Shown: positions 60,907-64,000 of the stretch, piece by piece
How positions within the stretch are numbered: the stretch's first letter is position 1
Layout of the letters: every line of letters starts with the position of its first letter
From: Cunninghamia lanceolata
Taxonomy: Eukaryota; Streptophyta; Pinopsida; Cupressales; Cupressaceae
Assembly: GCA_027924645.1 (NCBI GenBank)
Contig: BSBN01000809.1
Span: 49,134,001 to 49,198,000, forward strand
Direction: 5' to 3'
DNA: 64,000 nt
Position numbers and translations under genes: made by a program
The notes under the pieces: generated by a model
Told to the model about the DNA's origin: nothing
Databases searched by the model: none
The model's input: the letters and a program-made list of their open reading frames with translations, nothing else

Positions 60907-61441
60907 GATGTTGATGATGAAGTTAAGTTTGTCAAAGTCTTGAGACCCAAAAGATGGTAGTTGGCTAGTTGGTTGATTGGTTGTTGTTTTGGTTTGATGG
61001 TTTGGTTTGCTGGTTTTGCTAGTTCGCTTGGTTGGTTTGTTTTGGCTGAGTTGTTGTTGTTGGGTTGTTGTTGGTTTTCCCTAGAGGATAGCTCAAACAC
61101 TCAAGGGAAAGATTGTTTGATGTTGATGTTTGTTGGAGCTAAAGCTAAAAGATGTTGTTTGCTGAAGCTAAAGCTGAAGGATGATGTGTGTTGAAGCTAC
61201 AGCTGAAGGATGTTTGCTGATTGAGATGATTGGATTGATGTCTGATTTGCTGGTAGGGGTCTCAAAAAGATGGAAAAGCTCATGAGTTGTGATTGATTGA
61301 TAAGCTCAAAATAGGAGACAAAGTCCAGGTATCTGCTGTTGATCAAAGAGAAGTCTGAAAGCTGATGTTTGAGACTTAAGTAGGCTAGACTTGTGGCTAA
61401 CTCGGCTGATGCACTGAAATTTGTAGGGATTTTAGCTACAG

Positions 61442-61965
61442 GTGACTGATGATAGCTCAAAGGCGACTCAAAGGATGCTAAAGGCGATTAATGATAGCTC
61501 AGATGCGACCTGGTTTAGTTTTGACAGACAAATGACAGTGTGAACCAGAAGCGAATGCTATGCCAGAGGCGATGACTGTTGGTTCAAAGGTGATTTCCTG
61601 TTAATCAGAGGTGACTCAGATATCCCTATAGGTGACAGTCTGTTGTTTAGAGGCGAGCTTGTTCAGGAATCAGGCGAATAACTGTGGCTTAAAAGCAATT
61701 TGGCTCAGACAAGATGCGATTGGTTATGACTCAGATGCGACTTGGTCCAGGCAATAGGCGATCAGCTGTGGTTCAAAAGCGATTCCGTTCAAGCAAAAGG
61801 CGATCAACTATGGTTTAAAAGCGATGCAGTTCAGGCAATATGCGAGCCTTTGTTGTTTAAAAGCGATGCAGTTCAGGCAAAAAGTGAATTACTACAGTTC
61901 AGAAGCGATGTCTGTGGTCTATGCGAGCAGTTTAGGTTCAAAAGCGACTCTGTTTGTGTAGAAGT
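61442..61965 (-). repeat. 21-bp phased GCGA array, gag-proximal
   Basis: On the plus strand GCGA (or GTGA/GCAA) falls at 61442, 61463, 61484, 61505, then at 61569 and every 21 bases to 61905 (17 consecutive steps of exactly 21), then 61923 and 61944. Flanking words alternate (TTCAAAAGCGAT and CAGGCAAAAGGCGAT), so the true unit is a 42-bp pair. Read in gag sense the motif is TCGCTTTTGAAC. Confidence 0.93.
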
Positions 61966-61979
61966 TGTCTGATTTTGCA

Positions 61980-62900
61980 GTTTTTCAGCAAGAAAACAAT
62001 GATAACAGTCACTCACACTCACAACAAGCACAAACTGATACAACCTAGGCTAGGATAGGATAGTATCTGTTGAATCCCCTAGCTACGCCTATTCAAAGCG
62101 GGTAGCTCTAGGATCTTGGTAGCACCGGCTCCTCCTTACATTTGCACACACTTCTCACGCATACCAAGATCCGGGATTCTTATAAGGCTTGACCCTCTCC
62201 AAACCTTTAGATTTTCCCTGCTACCTCGGCTAAGAACCGCATGAATCAGGGCCGCTTCAAGGGTTTTGCCCTCTGCGTCAACAGATAGAAGGTTTTTGGC
62301 TACTACACAAAGTTGCTAATAAGGGCATCCGTTCAGGTGGCTATACATGCGGCAGCGCTACTCTCCGTTATGGAGTCTCCCAGCCTCCAAGGGTTGCGCC
62401 TTGGAGGGTTTTGGGGGAGGTTGGCTGTCGGTATAACACAACTGCACCCGTTGTTTGTGGCTTTCGACACAAACACTTTTCTTATATAGCGGTTTGGAAG
62501 GACTTGGCTTTAGCCCGTTACCGCTTGGGTCGTATCCCTTCTCACAGCGGGAAGGCAGGCCCTCTAAAGATAATGACAAGTTCTCATACACCCAAGATCC
62601 ATTTGATAGGAAAGGGGAGAGGATACTTTTGTCATTAAATTTGGGTTACAATCAGGCACATGCAAGCAATCAAAAGGATAAATCAAGCACGGAGCAAACA
62701 GTAGTTCATTTTAAGCACCAAGCCCAAATATGCCTAATTTAGTGAAAAAAACCACAAATCTTGGACCGATCAAACCTGCAACAGATATGTCAGTAGTTTG
62801 ATAACCTCCTTTCTTGGACAAATCAATAAGATGCTGCGCAAATACCTAGTTAATAGCTAAAAATCAAACTGGAACTGAAACAGATTTGAAAACAACAGAA
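61980..62900 (-). other. Unique, hairpin-rich leader block
   Basis: GC-richer than its surroundings and with no phased repeats. Several short stem-loops are visible: CCTCCAAGG/CCTTGGAGG with a six-base loop (62384-62407), CTCC/GGAG (62363-62375) and AGGG/CCCT (62257-62271). Possible roles are RNA packaging or dimerisation, or an intron body. It could also be foreign sequence inserted in the array. Confidence 0.45.
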
Positions 62901-62908
62901 CTTACCAG
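62900..62908 (-). promoter_or_regulatory. Strong splice donor in the gag leader
   Basis: The minus strand reads CTG followed by GTAAGT, at the exact edge where the distal repeat array ends and the unique block begins. Candidate acceptors with CAG lie near 61950-61975, where repeats resume. Confidence 0.45.
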
Positions 62909-62910
62909 AT

Positions 62911-63590
62911 GCGATTCACTGCTGATCAAAAGCGACCCCCATTATATCAGAGGTGAAATACTGCAAATCATATGCGATGCGTAAAAACATAGGATGCGAC
63001 ACCTGTCAGCTCATAAGCTATGCATATTGGCCATAAGCGATCAATTGAGGGCTAAATGCGAACAGTATCTACAAAAACACAGCCGACAAACAAAAACCCT
63101 AGTCTAACAGGCGAGTATTATCAGTCCATAAGCGATACTAACGAAGTCAAACGCGGCCTCTGTCGACTCATATGCAATCCAGATATACCCAGAAGCGATC
63201 TGTTGCAAGACAAAAGCGACCTGTATCTGTAAGAAAAAGCTAAAACCCTAACCTGCACAGGTGATCACTATTAGCTCATAAGCGACATAGATCAGTGTAA
63301 AGGTGAGTACTGTTAGATCAAAAGCGACGCGAACATCTGCAAAGGTGGCCACTGTTATGTCAAAAGCGACCGATTATGTGTAAAAGCGGCGGCTGTTAGG
63401 TCAAAAGCGATAAATACTGTCAAAGCAGCCGCAAAAATAACATACGAACATTTTAAAATCAAAAGCGATACTTTTTACCTCAAGCAACGACTGTTCGTTT
63501 AAAGGCGATTCGGAGTGGAAAATGCAGCCTGTTCCAGCTTAGAAGCGACGCAGAAATTCAGAAGCGGCAGATTTTCATTCAAAAGCAACT
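62911..63590 (-). repeat. 21-bp phased GCGA array, primer-site-proximal
   Basis: Cores at 62911, 62932, 62953, 62974, 62996, 63017, 63037, 63058, then 63111, 63132, 63153, 63174, 63195, 63216, and 63261, 63282, 63303, 63324, 63345, 63366, 63386, 63407. The step is 21 with occasional 20 or 22, decaying after 63425. Core variants are GCGA, GTGA, GCGG and GCAA. Confidence 0.92.
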
Positions 63591-63667
63591 TGAATTTTCT
63601 GCGAGCACCTGCAAAATCTGATCTTCAAAGAAACAACTCCAAAAAATGAAGTTAATCAGGGACGTGA

Positions 63668-63686
63668 GTCCCACCGGGCGTGCCAA
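63668..63686 (-). other. Primer binding site of element B
   Basis: The minus strand reads TTGGCACGCCCGGTGGGAC two bases after the LTR end. Its place and GC-rich character fit a tRNA primer site. It is not the Met type; Tat elements often use tRNA-Arg, but I cannot assign the tRNA by eye. Confidence 0.6.
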
Positions 63687-63688
63687 AA

Positions 63689-64000
63689 TGTGATAGGTGA
63701 AAGTCAGGTGTGGAAGATCAGACATAGTTATGAAACCCTAACCCTACCATCATCAAGGAATCTAACCTAAATGAAATCAAAGGATAATGCAATTCAAGCA
63801 TAACATCACCTAGACCGTGCGATTCCTTGTTTGAGAGAGAGATGTGGACTGCTTCTTCAACAATAAGCAATTACAAAGCTGAAAGCTGCCATGATGGATG
63901 ATAAAAGCTCAAATGCTCAAATGCTCAAGATGATAATGTAGGTGCTATATGATTGCTGGATAGGATTGCTGGATGTCTCATATGGAATGAGATGATGTTT
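63689..64000 (-). repeat. 5' LTR of element B, partial
   Basis: TGTGATAGGTGAAAGTCAGG onward is almost identical to 47061-47372 (single-base differences such as GTTATGAAACC against GTCATGAAACC, and GGATTGCTGG against GGATTGTTGG). The window ends just before the TATA box. Confidence 0.92.

Larger units (their letters stand above)
60907..63688 (-). other. Long leader of element B between primer site and gag
   Basis: 2.8 kb without a gag-type frame. It holds two phased repeat arrays (61442-61965 and 62911-63590) around a non-repetitive, hairpin-rich middle (61980-62900) with a strong splice donor at its 5' border. Confidence 0.8.
47061..64000 (-). mobile_element. Tat-like Ty3/gypsy element B with antisense PMD gene (window ends in its 5' LTR)
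   Basis: About 17 kb or more. Minus-strand order: 5' LTR (63689 onward), primer site, 2.8-kb leader with phased repeats, gag, PR, G-patch, RT, dual RNase H, integrase (to 53107), 2.2 kb non-coding, antisense PMD gene (50935 back to 48186), polypurine tract, 3' LTR (47061-47825). It sits inside the gag of element A. Damage is light: a few stops and two one-base shifts. Dual RNase H and the variant gag knuckle place it in or near the Tat lineage. Confidence 0.88.

Noticed and set aside
61742..61972. Plus-strand frame with 14-residue repeats in the phased array
   Set aside because: The 42-bp period keeps any stop-free frame open; it is antisense to gag, short, and broken at the 18-bp step, so I do not call it a gene.
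61442..63590. CRISPR-like regular spacing
   Set aside because: Cores are four to eight bases with 21-nt period inside a plant retrotransposon; no direct repeats of CRISPR length and no cas genes.

Overview
The window is nuclear DNA of a land plant, most probably a gymnosperm (conifer-like). It holds several families of LTR retrotransposon nested in and around broken genes, PLS/DYW-class PPR pseudogenes, GT-AG splice signals and long gene-free AT-rich stretches. I see no operons and no undamaged protein gene. Nearly every coding feature carries stops or frameshifts, so I annotate most of them as pseudogenes. The gymnosperm call is an inference from style (very large, decayed, nested elements and PPR repeats), not from a marker gene.

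Layout. 1-5159: left-truncated Ty3/gypsy element (chromovirus-like, initiator-Met PBS) on the minus strand, with its 5' LTR. 5723-15318: a decayed plus-strand gene of an unrecognised family. It is split by a complete 6.47-kb LTR element (6348-12817) that has a 5-bp target duplication, no pol genes, and one 1,177-codon frame of unknown function. 15790-18159: a fold-back element with ~430-bp inverted arms around a tandem array of 359-bp and 154-bp units. 18160-22800: PPR fragments and a seven-copy ~303-bp PLS-triplet array. 23044-24822: a decayed minus-strand multi-exon gene, flanked by a TGACTAAA-rich patch and, at 25366, a captured fragment of an RbBP5-like (COMPASS subunit) gene. 25480-31690: mostly featureless, with one Copia RT relic. 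31696-33776: minus-strand PPR relics, including a DYW-type pseudogene.

33777-64000 is the most interesting part. Two copies (A and B) of one Tat-like Ty3/gypsy family lie here. B has inserted into the gag gene of A, and the window ends inside B's 5' LTR. Gag-PR-RT-dual RNase H-integrase runs on the minus strand. On the opposite strand, starting from the other end, is a long antisense ORF (aORF): an aminotransferase-like plant mobile domain (PMD) followed by a coiled coil. Both copies keep a plus-strand TATA box, a 75-nt first coding exon and a splice donor for this aORF, which suggests it was a real spliced gene.

Both leaders, that of the aORF and that of gag, are filled with the same short motif (TCGCTTWT in the sense of the gene that follows). 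It is strictly phased: every 21 nt in the gag leader, and alternately 21 and 19 nt in the aORF intron. The two genes converge, so the arrays sit near both ends of the element in inverted orientation. I know of no description of this phased array. It is the best candidate here for an undescribed system.
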